Assembly (NCBI GenBank): GCA_016711505.1
Contig: JADJSV010000001.1
Span: 744,001 to 808,000, forward strand
Length of the DNA stretch: 64,000 nucleotides
Reading direction: 5' to 3'
From: Bacteroidota bacterium
GTDB taxonomy: Bacteria > Bacteroidota > Bacteroidia > AKYH767-A > 2013-40CM-41-45
This document shows, piece by piece, positions 31,448 through 41,102 of this stretch (position 1 is the first letter of the stretch; the number at the start of each line of letters is the position of its first letter). The notes beneath the pieces were generated by a model. The model ran no database searches. It saw nothing but the letters and a program-made list of their open reading frames with translations, and was not told where the DNA came from. The position numbers were made by a program, and so were the translations under genes.

Positions 31448-33589
31448 ATGGACGAAAAAGTATTGCTTAATGTTGAAGGAATGGATTGCGCAAACTGCGC
31501 TCTTTCGATTACACGTTCCTTACAAAAATCCGGATTTAAAGAAGTCACAGTTAACTTTGCTACCGGAGAAGTTTTATTTGATGTTATTGAACCTGTTAAA
31601 GTTGATGAAGCTGTTTCCAATATAAAGAAGCTTGGATATTCAGTTGTAAAAAGATCTGATCAACTGAATCAACAGACTGAACTTAGTCTTCCCGGAAACT
31701 CTTATACTGTTACAAGAAATAAATTTCTGATTGCACTCCTTTTTACAATTCCCTTGTTCTTGCACATGTTCGTTCATCTGAACATTTTACATGACCCATA
31801 TTTTCAATTAATCTGTTCTCTTCCTGTCCTCTTTATCGGAATCACACATTTTGGCAAGAGTGCTTATTTCTCCATCCGCTCCGGTGTGCCTAACATGGAT
31901 GTATTAATTGTGATCGGTTCAACGGCGGCCTTCGTATATAGTATCCTTGGAATGTTTCTATATCCGGAAAGTACAGCCAACTATTTATTCTTTGAAACAG
32001 GTGCAACAATAGTAACATTGGTTTTGCTGGGAAATCTGATCGAACAAAAGTCAGTTAAGCAAACCACGACAGCTTTAAAGGACCTTGCATCACTACAACC
32101 ATCTAAAGCGAAAATTATAATCTCACGAAATGGAAATGAAGTTATCGAAGAAATTGCGATCGAAGAAATCCAAAAGAACGACATTTTACTTTTCAATACC
32201 GGCGATAGAATTGCTGTTGATGGCGAAATAGAATCAGGAACCGGTACCACTGATGAATCTATGCTAACCGGTGAAAGTCTTCCTGTATCAAAAACTGCAG
32301 GCGATAAAATTACCGGAGGTACAGTCTTGATCGAAGGTTCTGTCAGAATGAAAGTTGAGCGAACAAGTAAAGATTCTGCACTCGCTAAGATCATAGAACT
32401 TGTAAAGATCGCACAAAACAACAGACCGGATATACAAAAACTCGGAGATAAGATCAGTGCTATCTTTGTGCCTGTAGTTTTACTGATCTCAATTGTTACT
32501 TTTCTGGTTGCAGCTTTCGTCGCCAACTTGCCATTATCAAAAGCTCTGCTTAACAGTATAGCTGTTCTGGTAATTTCTTGTCCATGTGCAATGGGCCTGG
32601 CAACACCTACGGCTGTGATCGCAGGAATAGGACGTGCAGCAAAAAATGGGATCCTGATCAAAGGTGGTTCAACATTGGAACAAATGGCAAAGATCAAGAC
32701 CATAATTTTTGACAAGACCGGTACACTCACGACAGGTAAATTCCGTATAAAGAAAATAACTGCTGAATCACAATCTGAAAGTGAAATCAAATCTATCCTG
32801 TATTCTATCGAATCTTATTCATCACACCCGATCGCAAAATCGATTCAATCAGAGTTGAAGGAATTTGCCTCGACAGCAATAAAATTTAAAACAGTTCAGG
32901 AAGATAAAGGAATTGGAATAAATGCAACAACAGAATCCGGAGATCTGTATAGCGCAGGCTCATATATGATGGTCAAACATTTTATTTCAAAAGACGAGCA
33001 TAATATATATCTGTTAAAAAACAATAAACTGATTGCAACGATTGATATTGAAGATGAAATAAAACCCGGAGTGAGAAGTTTGATTTCAAAGTTGAGAACA
33101 TTGGGAATTAGAAGTGTCCTTCTTAGCGGCGATAAAAAAATCAGGTGCGAAGAAATTGCATTAGAATGCGGCATTGAAGAAGTATATTCCGAAAAACTTC
33201 CACATGAAAAGAGCAAGATCCTGGCAGACTACATGAAGGTTAGTCCAACAGCCATGTTTGGTGATGGCATCAACGATGCTCCTGCACTTTCCATGGCCAG
33301 TGTTGGTATTTCAATCAGTAATGCTTCGGATGTTGCTATTCAATCGTCACAGATTATTCTACTTGACAAAAATGATCTTTCTATTTTATTAAAAACAATT
33401 ACAATCAGCCGGCTCACCTATTCTACTATCAAACAAAATCTTTTCTGGGCATTCTTTTACAATACTGTTGCCATTCCATTTGCAGCTTTCGGCTTTCTGA
33501 ATCCGATGATAGGTGCTTTGTCGATGGCTTTCTCTGATGTAATTGTAATTGGCAATTCATTACGTTTGAAAACCCGGAAGATTTCATAA
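31448..33589 (+). CDS. copA: Cu+-exporting P1B-type ATPase
   Basis: Copper efflux ATPase, 713 residues. One N-terminal HMA domain with metal site GMDCANC (Cys14, Cys17); eight membrane helices; actuator loop TGES; transport motif Cys378-Pro-Cys380 in ISCPCAMGLATPT, typical of Cu+; phosphorylation site Asp422 in FDKTGTLTTG; hinge FGDGINDAPALS; and membrane-six-seven residues NTVAIPFAAFG. The gene stands alone after tRNA-His, with no CueR or CopZ next to it. A TACCTTTA box at 31426-31433 may be its -7 element. Confidence 0.95.
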   Translation: MDEKVLLNVEGMDCANCALSITRSLQKSGFKEVTVNFATGEVLFDVIEPVKVDEAVSNIKKLGYSVVKRSDQLNQQTELSLPGNSYTVTRNKFLIALLFTIPLFLHMFVHLNILHDPYFQLICSLPVLFIGITHFGKSAYFSIRSGVPNMDVLIVIGSTAAFVYSILGMFLYPESTANYLFFETGATIVTLVLLGNLIEQKSVKQTTTALKDLASLQPSKAKIIISRNGNEVIEEIAIEEIQKNDILLFNTGDRIAVDGEIESGTGTTDESMLTGESLPVSKTAGDKITGGTVLIEGSVRMKVERTSKDSALAKIIELVKIAQNNRPDIQKLGDKISAIFVPVVLLISIVTFLVAAFVANLPLSKALLNSIAVLVISCPCAMGLATPTAVIAGIGRAAKNGILIKGGSTLEQMAKIKTIIFDKTGTLTTGKFRIKKITAESQSESEIKSILYSIESYSSHPIAKSIQSELKEFASTAIKFKTVQEDKGIGINATTESGDLYSAGSYMMVKHFISKDEHNIYLLKNNKLIATIDIEDEIKPGVRSLISKLRTLGIRSVLLSGDKKIRCEEIALECGIEEVYSEKLPHEKSKILADYMKVSPTAMFGDGINDAPALSMASVGISISNASDVAIQSSQIILLDKNDLSILLKTITISRLTYSTIKQNLFWAFFYNTVAIPFAAFGFLNPMIGALSMAFSDVIVIGNSLRLKTRKIS

Positions 33590-33637
33590 ATTGCCTTCTC
33601 TAAATTTACTTTTATAAGAACTCCTGCAAATATATTG

Positions 33638-34777
33638 ATGATCGCTAAGTGGTATCCTTATCCGGAGGATCCCCAGTTTGGCGTTTTCATTCAAAAACAC
33701 GCAGAGGCAATTGCAATCGATAATAAAGTCGTTGTATTATTTGCTCATTCAATAGCCAATCTCCCTGTAAAGTATCAATTCGATATTTCGCAAAAAGAAA
33801 ATTTGTTTGAAATAATTATTTCTTTCCGAAAGGATGAGTCAGCATTTGCAAATTTAATAAACGGCTTGCGATATTTTTCAGCGATCAGAAAAGGCGTTAA
33901 GAAAGGACAAACTTTTTTCCTGAAGCCCGATCTTATCCATGCCTACATCCTGCTCCGTACTGCTGTTGTTGCAAATTACCTGTCATTGATTTTAAAGGTA
34001 CCTTATGTGGTAAATGAGCAATGGTCCGGTTACGCTACCGGTAAATTCTCCGAAGGGAATTTTGTAAAAAAAGCACTTACTAAATTCCTTGTAAAGAGAT
34101 CATCCGGATTAGTAAGTGTTTCAAATTTCTTACTCGATAAAATACATGCATGTGGAATATCGAATGAAAATGAAAAAGTAATTCCTAATTCAATTGAAGT
34201 AATAGCAAATTCAAACATTACAAATAAAGAAAAAGTGAATGTTCTTCTGGTAGCTGATCAGGTTGATGAAATAAAAAATATCAGTGCAGTAATCAGATGT
34301 GTTGCTTCGATCAAAGATTCATCTCCGGATTTTGAATTGCGGATAATTGGTCAGGGAAAAGATAAAGAAATGCTGATCGAAATTGCCCGAGAGCTTGGTG
34401 TATTAAATTCGAATGTGATCTTTGAAGGCTTAAAGTCGAATCCAGAAGTTTATCAATATCTGCAGAAAAGTGATTTCCTTGTGATGAACAGCAGGTTCGA
34501 AACTTTTTCACTTATCTGCTGTGAAGCCTTGAGTTGCGGAAAACCGGTTTTAGCCACCCGTTGTGGTGGACCTCAGGAATTTATTGATGATGAAGTTGGA
34601 GTACTTATCGATGTTGATGATGATGTACAATTGGCAAAAAAATTCCACTTTATGCTTACCCATTACAACCAATTTGATAGTCAAAAGATCATTTCAAAGG
34701 TAAAGGATCGATTCAGCAAGGAAACTGTTAAAAAATTGTATGGAGAATTCTATAAAAAGGCTCTCGGTGATGATTAA
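33638..34777 (+). CDS. GT4-family glycosyltransferase
   Basis: Retaining nucleotide-sugar glycosyltransferase of the GT-B fold, about 379 residues: N-terminal IAKWYPYPEDPQFGVFIQKH, acceptor-domain segments SVSNFLLDKIHACGI and VIPNSIEV, and the donor site LRIIGQGKDKEMLIEIA, then FEGLKSNPEVYQYLQKSDF and SRFETFSLICCEALSCGKPV, the EX7E-type motif. Homologues usually begin with a few residues more (MK.LMIAKWYP); upstream there is only TTG 33635 in frame, so the start is uncertain. Probably surface polysaccharide assembly. Confidence 0.88.
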   Translation: MIAKWYPYPEDPQFGVFIQKHAEAIAIDNKVVVLFAHSIANLPVKYQFDISQKENLFEIIISFRKDESAFANLINGLRYFSAIRKGVKKGQTFFLKPDLIHAYILLRTAVVANYLSLILKVPYVVNEQWSGYATGKFSEGNFVKKALTKFLVKRSSGLVSVSNFLLDKIHACGISNENEKVIPNSIEVIANSNITNKEKVNVLLVADQVDEIKNISAVIRCVASIKDSSPDFELRIIGQGKDKEMLIEIARELGVLNSNVIFEGLKSNPEVYQYLQKSDFLVMNSRFETFSLICCEALSCGKPVLATRCGGPQEFIDDEVGVLIDVDDDVQLAKKFHFMLTHYNQFDSQKIISKVKDRFSKETVKKLYGEFYKKALGDD

Positions 34778-34787
34778 AACGCCGTTT

Positions 34788-34823
34788 TTAGAATCTGCCT
34801 GACTTTCGGCAATTCTAATTTTC
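34788..34823 (+). terminator. terminator after the glycosyltransferase
   Basis: TTAGAATCTGCC (34788-34799) pairs with GGCAATTCTAA (34808-34818) with one bulge, loop of eight, then TTTTC. Confidence 0.65.
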
Positions 34824-34890
34824 TGAAATTGAGTCTGTCACCATAAAGCCACAAAAACTGATTTTAACTCATTTATAGAGTTAAAATATG

Positions 34891-34921
34891 TTTGGATTAG
34901 AGAATGATTTCTTTAAATTTG
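34891..34921 (+). promoter_or_regulatory. consensus promoter with long leader
   Basis: TTTG (34891-34894), 19 nt, TAAATTTG (34914-34921), a full consensus match. The nearest convincing gene starts at 35137, so the mRNA would have a leader of about 210 nt. The leader holds a 64-codon frame (34904-35098) whose start precedes the predicted transcription start, so I do not call it. No known riboswitch fold is recognised. Confidence 0.8.
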
Positions 34922-35136
34922 TGCGAGAAAATTGAAACTGTAATGCTAATCTGGTCCTGCGGATCAAATACCGAAAGTCTTTCTCCCAATTCGATTGATT
35001 ACAACTTCTTAGATGAGGAACACTTTTTGAATGTCATTATTGTATCAAATTTCCCTTCTTCATCGGGGATTGTTTCTAAATCACTTAACTTCGTCTGATA
35101 AATCAGAAATTATACTAACCTAAAATCAAATTTATA

Positions 35137-37107
35137 ATGAAAAAAAAATTACTCTTATTGTTAACCTTTGCGGTTAGCTTAAGTGCGCAAGCTCAGAATT
35201 CGTCTCGGATTCCGCAAGGATTTCGTAAGGCTACTATCCCGGCTGCCATTAAAAACCGTGCTGTTACTATTGATGCAAGAAAAAGTAGTATTGATAACGG
35301 AATTCCGTTTAACCAATCGACAAACCCTGTAACAAGTCCGCGCCTTTCTGTACCTCAGTCAAACAGAATTGCAGGTGGTCTTATCAGTGAGGTTGCGGTA
35401 GGTCACACTTTTTATGATCTTCAAACAAACAATGCAATCAGTAACAGAATTGTTTATAATGATGATGGGTCTTATTCAGTTGCATGGACGTACAGTCCAT
35501 TTGACAATGATTTACTTTATCCTCTTCGTGGAACTGGTTACAACTATTCTGCTGATGGTATTACTTGGCAGTTTCCGGGCGTACCGGGCTTCCCTGGTCC
35601 CAATACAAGAATTGAAAATGAGAGAACAGGTTTCACTAATATCGTGAATACAACTTCAGGATCTGAATTTGCTGTAGCTCACGGATTAACAGCTATGACT
35701 ATGACTTATCGTCCTGTTAAAGGAACTGGTGCATGGACAACAAGCAAACCTTGGGGTAATAATACTACTGACACATGGCCAAAAGCTATTGCAGGTGGAA
35801 ACAACATGGCGTATGCAATTTTCCAGGGAGCTGGCGTTACTGATCCTCCTGTTCCTGTATTAGGACAACAAGGACCATTCTTTTTCTCAAGATCTACAGA
35901 TGGTGGAGTTACTTGGAGTCCGAAAGAAGTTCTTCCGGGTACAGACTCAACTTTCTATAAAGGTTTTGGTGGAGATGAATATGCAATTGATGCAAGAGGA
36001 AATACTGTAGCTATTGTTCTTGGTAGTACTATCACTGACCTTATGTTATTGAAGTCAACTGATGCTGGACTTACCTGGACTAAAACTATTATTTACAGAT
36101 GTCCAATTCCTATGTTTGATACAAATGGTATGACATCAGATACAAATGCAGATGGCGTAGCAGATACAGTTATGTCTCATGGTGGTGATCAGGCAGTAGT
36201 GATTGATGAAAATGATTCTTGCCATATATTTTTCTCTGATGTACGTTGGATGAGAGATAGTGCAACAACAGCAGGAAGTTACTCTTATTTTCCTAGTACT
36301 GATGGATTGGAATACTGGAATGAGTCTATGAGTGAAGGTGGTTTTCAGTTAATCGCTGCAGCAGAAGATTTAAATGGTAATAATGTACTTGATGCTCCAT
36401 CAGATCCGACATGTGATTTCCCATGGGGAAATTATGGTGGCGGTATCACAGGATTCCCTTCAGCGGGTATCGATGCCAGTGGAACACTTTACCTTTCATA
36501 CCAAACTATCAATGAACTTGCTGATACTACAACTTATAAACAAGCACATAGACACGTCTATGTTATGACATCTCCTGATAAAGGAGCTACATGGACTTAT
36601 CCACACAACATCGTTCCAATGATTATTGATAATGGTGATGGTGAAAATGAAGAAGCAGTTTATGCAGCATTACCGAAAAAAGTTGGAAGTGTTCTTTCTG
36701 TATTGTATCAACGTGACCCGGCACCGGGACATGCACTTGCAGCAGATCCATCTTGTGATCGTTCTAATAATATTTATAATTCAAGCCTTATCATGTTTGC
36801 ACAATATGATATCGCAAACATCGTAGGAATTAAAGGTATTAGCTCTAATGATCTTTTCATTACTCAAGCATATCCTAATCCAACTTCAGGAATGGCGTAT
36901 TTCAACGTAACAACTAAAACTAATGAAGATATGGCGATCACAGTTACTGATCTTCTAGGTAAAGTTGTTTATTCTGAAATTAAAAACAACGTTGCTGCAG
37001 GTATTACAACTGTTTCATTGAATGCACAAGACTGGAATTCCGGTATGTATACATACAATGTTATTTCAGGTGGCAAATCAGCTACAGGCAAACTAATCGT
37101 TCAGTAA
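35137..37107 (+). CDS. T9SS-secreted BNR/sialidase-like repeat protein
   Basis: 656 residues: signal peptide (KLLLLLTFAVSLSAQAQ), a beta-propeller with Asp-box repeats (SRSTDGGVTWSPK, STDAGLTWTKT, SPDKGATWTYP) and a type A T9SS sorting domain at the C-terminus (AYPNPTSGMAYFNVTT, then GKVVYS and NSGMYTYNVISGGKSATGKL). Asp boxes also occur in non-enzymatic proteins; the sialidase Arg triad is not apparent, so enzymatic activity is doubtful. Inserts like MTSDTNADGVADTVM look like calcium-binding loops. Exposed or released at the cell surface. Confidence 0.88.
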   Translation: MKKKLLLLLTFAVSLSAQAQNSSRIPQGFRKATIPAAIKNRAVTIDARKSSIDNGIPFNQSTNPVTSPRLSVPQSNRIAGGLISEVAVGHTFYDLQTNNAISNRIVYNDDGSYSVAWTYSPFDNDLLYPLRGTGYNYSADGITWQFPGVPGFPGPNTRIENERTGFTNIVNTTSGSEFAVAHGLTAMTMTYRPVKGTGAWTTSKPWGNNTTDTWPKAIAGGNNMAYAIFQGAGVTDPPVPVLGQQGPFFFSRSTDGGVTWSPKEVLPGTDSTFYKGFGGDEYAIDARGNTVAIVLGSTITDLMLLKSTDAGLTWTKTIIYRCPIPMFDTNGMTSDTNADGVADTVMSHGGDQAVVIDENDSCHIFFSDVRWMRDSATTAGSYSYFPSTDGLEYWNESMSEGGFQLIAAAEDLNGNNVLDAPSDPTCDFPWGNYGGGITGFPSAGIDASGTLYLSYQTINELADTTTYKQAHRHVYVMTSPDKGATWTYPHNIVPMIIDNGDGENEEAVYAALPKKVGSVLSVLYQRDPAPGHALAADPSCDRSNNIYNSSLIMFAQYDIANIVGIKGISSNDLFITQAYPNPTSGMAYFNVTTKTNEDMAITVTDLLGKVVYSEIKNNVAAGITTVSLNAQDWNSGMYTYNVISGGKSATGKLIVQ

Positions 37108-37139
37108 TTTTTTGAACGCATAGTTAATAACAAATAAAG

Positions 37140-37178
37140 AAAAAAGGCCGTCAGGAAAGTTTCCTGACGGCCTTTTTT
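37140..37178. terminator. bidirectional terminator
   Basis: Perfect 13-bp arms GGCCGTCAGGAAA / TTTCCTGACGGCC (37146-37158, 37160-37172) around a single G, flanked by A6 and T6. It serves the convergent T9SS and bshB1 genes. Confidence 0.93.
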
Positions 37179-37179
37179 C

Positions 37180-37200
37180 TTTTCACTTTTCACTTTTCAC
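37180..37200. repeat. 7-bp tandem repeat TTTTCAC x3
   Basis: Three perfect TTTTCAC copies directly between the terminator and the bshB1 stop. Sequence flavour (TTTTCACT) resembles the pyrimidine-strand units of the 10-bp arrays at other convergent junctions, but the period is 7. Confidence 0.7.
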
Positions 37201-37206
37201 TTTTTA

Positions 37207-37923
37207 TTATTTTAGATATGTAAGATCCACTAACCCCGGTGTTCTTTCCACAGTAAACCCTTCACCATATTTAAAACCGGCCGGCCGGCCAAATTCTATA
37301 GCACGGCCTTTTAAAAAATCTAAAAACTCTCTTGTAGAAATCGCAGTTTCGGGTCCTGATGTACCCGGCTGATAAAATTGTGTTTTATATGCTAAGACCG
37401 ATTCCATTTTCTGTTCCCACTCCTCCGAAATATCCACTACAAAATCCGGTTTAATGTATCGGTCCTGGATGTAATGATATACAGCAGTCGGACGCCATGG
37501 TTCTTGTCGGACACCTGAATCCATTGTCTCCACTTTTAACAAGCCTGACAAAAAAACCGAATCTGTAAGGAGGTCCGATCCACGTCCATGATCAGGATGT
37601 CTGTCATTGATAGCATTGCCCAAAACAATCTGCGGCCGGTACTTACGAATCATTCTTACGATTTCAAGTTTATGAGTTTTATCGTTTAAAAAATACCCAT
37701 CAGACATATTCAGATTTTCCCTGATATGCAATCCCATGATCTTTGAAGCCGCTTCCGCTTCTGACTTTCTGGTCTCTGCCGTTCCCCTTGTTCCAAGTTC
37801 ACCATTTGTAAGGTCTACAATGCCACACTTATAGCCCTTTTTTATATGATTTATCAAGGTCCCGGATGCACTTAATTCAACATCATCAGGATGCGCTCCA
37901 AAAGCAAGTATGTCTAATTTCAT
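37207..37923 (-). CDS. bshB1: bacillithiol biosynthesis deacetylase BshB1
   Basis: Zinc-dependent deacetylase of the LmbE/PIG-L family that removes acetyl from GlcNAc-malate during bacillithiol synthesis. 238 residues from ATG 37923 with the metal site AFGAHPDDVELSASGT and second motif DRHPDHGRGSDLL. The closing GRPAGFKYGEGF is characteristic of BshB1 rather than other LmbE proteins. The 18 upstream codons in frame lack similarity and are excluded. bshA and bshC are not in the window. Divergent from the beta-CASP gene. Confidence 0.92.
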   Translation of the reverse strand: MKLDILAFGAHPDDVELSASGTLINHIKKGYKCGIVDLTNGELGTRGTAETRKSEAEAASKIMGLHIRENLNMSDGYFLNDKTHKLEIVRMIRKYRPQIVLGNAINDRHPDHGRGSDLLTDSVFLSGLLKVETMDSGVRQEPWRPTAVYHYIQDRYIKPDFVVDISEEWEQKMESVLAYKTQFYQPGTSGPETAISTREFLDFLKGRAIEFGRPAGFKYGEGFTVERTPGLVDLTYLK

Positions 37924-38027
37924 AGGATAGTTAAATAAGTACTTCGTACATTTATTCCGGTCAAAAATAACAATCAACTTCGTATTAAAATACTTTTTTT
38001 AATTTCGAAGAATTCTAATCCACATTT

Positions 38028-39431
38028 ATGAAAATTTCTTTTCATGGTGCAGCACGCACAGTTACCGGAAGTAAGCATTTGCTAAAACTGAATAGTGGTT
38101 TGAATATCTTGCTGGATTGCGGATTTTTTCAAGGACTTGGTTCGGAAACAGATGCTTTAAACCGCCACTTTGGCTTTGAACCTTCGGAAGTTGATATCCT
38201 TATTCTATCACATGCTCATATTGACCATTCAGGAAATATTCCATTGTTGGTAAAACAAGGTTTTAAAGGTAAGATCTACTGTACAGCAGCGACTCATGAT
38301 CTGGCTGCAATAATGCTTGCTGATACGGCACATATTCAGGAAAATGATCTCAAATACATTAATAAGAAACGAGAAGCAAAAGGTAAAACTCTGCTAGAAC
38401 CCATTTATACTATTGAAGATGTCGATGCAGCAATGGAATTGTTTTTCACACTTCCTTATCGTAAAGAAATTGAGATTGCTCCTGATGTTAAAGTATCTTT
38501 TACTGACAGCGGACACATCCTTGGTGCAGCTGCTGTTAATATGAAAATAAAAGAAAACGGAAAAGAGATACGATTGACATTTACCGGTGATATAGGCAGG
38601 CCTGGAGATAAAATTTTAAAAGTTCCGGACCCTTTTCCACAAGCAGAATATATTATTTGTGAAAGTACTTACGGTAACAGACTTCATGATACAACAGAAG
38701 ATTCTGAAAGAAAGTTGCTTGACATTGTTAAGCAAACATGTATAGAAAAGAAAGGAAAGCTGATCATTCCTGCCTTTAGTCTTGGAAGAACGCAGGAAGT
38801 AGTTTACGTTCTGAACATCCTGAAAAATGCAGGTCTACTCCCTCCTATTCCTGTTTATGTTGATAGTCCACTATCTGTTAATGCTACTGCCATTATGAAA
38901 GCTCATCCGGAATGTTTCAATGGTGAGATACTTAAATTATTAAGAGAAGATCCGGATCCTTTTGGTTTTGATAACCTCCATTACATTCAGCAGGTGAAAG
39001 ATTCTATTGCATTAAACGATATGGATAAACCGATGATCATTATTTCTGCATCGGGTATGGCGGATGCCGGAAGAGTAAAACATCATATTAAAAATAACAT
39101 CAAGGATAAAAAGAACACAATTCTATTAGTAGGATATTGTTCACCCGGCTCTTTAGGTGGAAGGCTTGCAGCCGGACAAAAAGAAGTCCACATATTTGGA
39201 AAAGAATATGAGGTTTTATGTGACGTTGTTCAAATGAATAGTTACAGTGCGCATGGTGATTATAATGAGATGTTACAATATCTTTCTTGTCAGAAACCGG
39301 AAGAAATTAAAGAAATGTTCTTAGTACATGGTGAGTATGAAGTTCAGGTTGACTGGAAAGAGAAATTACTCGATAAAGGTTTCAGAAAAATTACCATCCC
39401 TGAACTACATTCAACTTTTGAAATAAACTGA
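38028..39431 (+). CDS. beta-CASP metallo-beta-lactamase-fold hydrolase
   Basis: 467-residue MBL-fold protein of the RNA-processing beta-CASP group (YsiA/TTHA0252-like): HxHxDH in SHAHIDHSGNIP, DSGHILGAAAVN, TGDIGRPGD, ESTYGNRLH, the beta-CASP part with DSPLSVNAT and SASGMADAGRVKHH, and the final SYSAHGDYNE and LVHGE. Expected activity is an RNA endo/exonuclease with two zinc ions. It is the first gene of the long cytochrome-maturation run and its TGA shares one base with the ccmB ATG. Confidence 0.92.
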   Translation: MKISFHGAARTVTGSKHLLKLNSGLNILLDCGFFQGLGSETDALNRHFGFEPSEVDILILSHAHIDHSGNIPLLVKQGFKGKIYCTAATHDLAAIMLADTAHIQENDLKYINKKREAKGKTLLEPIYTIEDVDAAMELFFTLPYRKEIEIAPDVKVSFTDSGHILGAAAVNMKIKENGKEIRLTFTGDIGRPGDKILKVPDPFPQAEYIICESTYGNRLHDTTEDSERKLLDIVKQTCIEKKGKLIIPAFSLGRTQEVVYVLNILKNAGLLPPIPVYVDSPLSVNATAIMKAHPECFNGEILKLLREDPDPFGFDNLHYIQQVKDSIALNDMDKPMIIISASGMADAGRVKHHIKNNIKDKKNTILLVGYCSPGSLGGRLAAGQKEVHIFGKEYEVLCDVVQMNSYSAHGDYNEMLQYLSCQKPEEIKEMFLVHGEYEVQVDWKEKLLDKGFRKITIPELHSTFEIN

Positions 39432-40084
39432 TGAATATAGTATTGCAGCTTATACAAAAAGAAATTAAAAGCGAATGGAAGCAAAAGTATGCTTTCAATG
39501 GATTGCTATTGTATGTTGTAAGTACTGTATTTGTTTGCTATTTATCGTTCCGTCAAATTGTTGATCTGCCAACGTGGAATGCTTTATTCTGGATCATTCA
39601 ACTTTTTGCAGGAGTAAATGCTATTTCAAAAAGTTTCCTGCAGGAAGGCCGCGGAAGGATGTTATATTATTATACTATTTCAAATGCAAGATCATTTATT
39701 TTAGCTAAGATCATTTACAATCTTCTGCTGATGTTAGTGCTGTCAGGTTTCAATCTTATTTTTTATTCACTCTTTATCGGAAATCCGGTGCAAAATATGC
39801 CAATGTTTATTCTGGCAATGGTCTTGGGAAGTGCAGGATTTTCAGCAGTACTGGCAATGGTTTCTGCAATTGCTTCAAAGGCAGGAAATAATTTTGCATT
39901 GATGTCGATCTTAAGTTTTCCTATCCTGATTCCTATTCTCATGGTCACCATCCGGTTTTCAAAGAATGCTATGGACGGAATTGCCTGGGCAGTGAATCAA
40001 CAATTCGCAATTATATTACTTGCATTGATTGCAATGGTCTTTGCATTATCATATCTACTCTTCCCTTACCTTTGGCGTGATTAA
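39431..40084 (+). CDS. ccmB: haem exporter subunit CcmB
   Basis: Six-helix membrane subunit of the CcmAB ABC complex in system I cytochrome c maturation. 217 residues with LFWIIQLFAGVNAISKSFLQ, GRGRMLYYYTIS and VLGSAGFSAVLAMVSAIASK, matching the CcmB family. The start overlaps the beta-CASP stop by one base. The ATPase partner ccmA, usually next to ccmB in other bacteria, is not in this cluster and must be elsewhere if the complex functions. Confidence 0.92.
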   Translation: MNIVLQLIQKEIKSEWKQKYAFNGLLLYVVSTVFVCYLSFRQIVDLPTWNALFWIIQLFAGVNAISKSFLQEGRGRMLYYYTISNARSFILAKIIYNLLLMLVLSGFNLIFYSLFIGNPVQNMPMFILAMVLGSAGFSAVLAMVSAIASKAGNNFALMSILSFPILIPILMVTIRFSKNAMDGIAWAVNQQFAIILLALIAMVFALSYLLFPYLWRD

Positions 40085-40101
40085 TAATTCGAATCAACAC
40101 T

Positions 40102-40788
40102 ATGAAAAATAATACTACATCTGTATTTTCAGGTTTACAATGGTGGAAATGGCTCTGTATTGTATTGCTATTCTATACCTTTTACCAGGGACTTATGATT
40201 GAAGTGCCACGAATGGCAATTTTGCATGAAACGATCCGAAACTTATTCTTTCATGTAACGATGTGGTTCTCTATGATCATTATGATGTTTGCATCTTTGG
40301 TTTATGGTATCCGCTACCTTTCTTCAAACGATATCAAATTCGATATCAAAGCCAGTGAGTCTGCATATACCGGAGTATTTTTAGGAATCCTGGGTCTTGC
40401 AACAGGAAGTCTATGGGCAAAATATACCTGGGGCGCCTGGTGGGTCAATGATGCTAAATTAAATGGTGCAGCTGCAGCCATGCTTGTTTATTTTGCCTAT
40501 ATCATTTTGAGAGGATCAATTGATGATGAACATAAGAGAGCAAAGCTGTCAAGTGTGTATGGGATTTTTGCATTCACTATGATGCTTGTCTTCATTATGA
40601 TTCTCCCTCGTCTTACAGATTCACTTCATCCGGGAAATGGCGGCAATCCCGGTTTCAGCAATTACGATCTTGATAGCAAAATGCGGACAGTTTTTTATCC
40701 TGCAGTAATTGGCTGGGCTCTGCTTGCAACCTGGATCACAGAAATTAACGTTCGAATAAAAGTCCTTAAAAATAAATCAGAAGAATAA
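40102..40788 (+). CDS. ccmC: haem-handling membrane protein CcmC
   Basis: 228 residues, six helices, with the haem-binding tryptophan-rich motif KYTWGAWWVNDAKLNGAA. The canonical motif is WGxxWxWDxRLT; here Asn replaces the last Trp, as far as I recall a normal feature of Bacteroidota homologues. His residues flanking the motif (HVTMWFSMIIM and DSLHPGNGG) provide the expected axial ligands. It should hand haem to CcmE. Follows ccmB by 17 nt. Confidence 0.92.
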   Translation: MKNNTTSVFSGLQWWKWLCIVLLFYTFYQGLMIEVPRMAILHETIRNLFFHVTMWFSMIIMMFASLVYGIRYLSSNDIKFDIKASESAYTGVFLGILGLATGSLWAKYTWGAWWVNDAKLNGAAAAMLVYFAYIILRGSIDDEHKRAKLSSVYGIFAFTMMLVFIMILPRLTDSLHPGNGGNPGFSNYDLDSKMRTVFYPAVIGWALLATWITEINVRIKVLKNKSEE

Positions 40789-40790
40789 TC

Positions 40791-41015
40791 ATGAAAAAAA
40801 ATCACCTTCTCTTCTATTCAATACTCCTTTCGTTTCTTCCGCTATTGACCTTTGCACAAGGTAGTACTGAAGAAATGGCCGATATAATGAGATCGAATGG
40901 AAAGATCTTCGTTGTCATCGGAGTCATTAGCATCATTTTACTGGGTATTCTTATCTTTCTCCTCATCATTGACAAAAAAGTGCGTGTTTTAGAGAAAAAT
41001 CAGCATAAAAAGTAA
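40791..41015 (+). CDS. ccmD: CcmD-like small membrane protein
   Basis: 74 residues with an N-terminal hydrophobic signal-like segment (LLFYSILLSFLPLLTFAQ) and a second helix (IFVVIGVISIILLGILIFLLI) followed by the short basic tail DKKVRVLEKNQHKK. Position between ccmC and ccmE (2 nt after ccmC) and the one-helix plus charged-tail design fit the CcmD role of releasing holo-CcmE. Bacteroidota forms are longer than proteobacterial CcmD because of the signal-like segment. Confidence 0.82.
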   Translation: MKKNHLLFYSILLSFLPLLTFAQGSTEEMADIMRSNGKIFVVIGVISIILLGILIFLLIIDKKVRVLEKNQHKK

Positions 41016-41102
41016 ATTTCCGGCTAAAATCTTCATCGAAAAAATACAGAATTGCTACTGATTTTAATGCTAAATTTGCATTTCATTTAAGTACCGCATT
41101 CT

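Noticed and set aside
34904..35098. 64-codon frame in the leader of the BNR-repeat gene
   Set aside because: Its ATG precedes the predicted transcription start and the product has no recognisable features.
35137..37107. Active sialidase
   Set aside because: Asp boxes are present but the catalytic Arg triad and FRIP-type motif are not evident; called BNR-repeat protein only.
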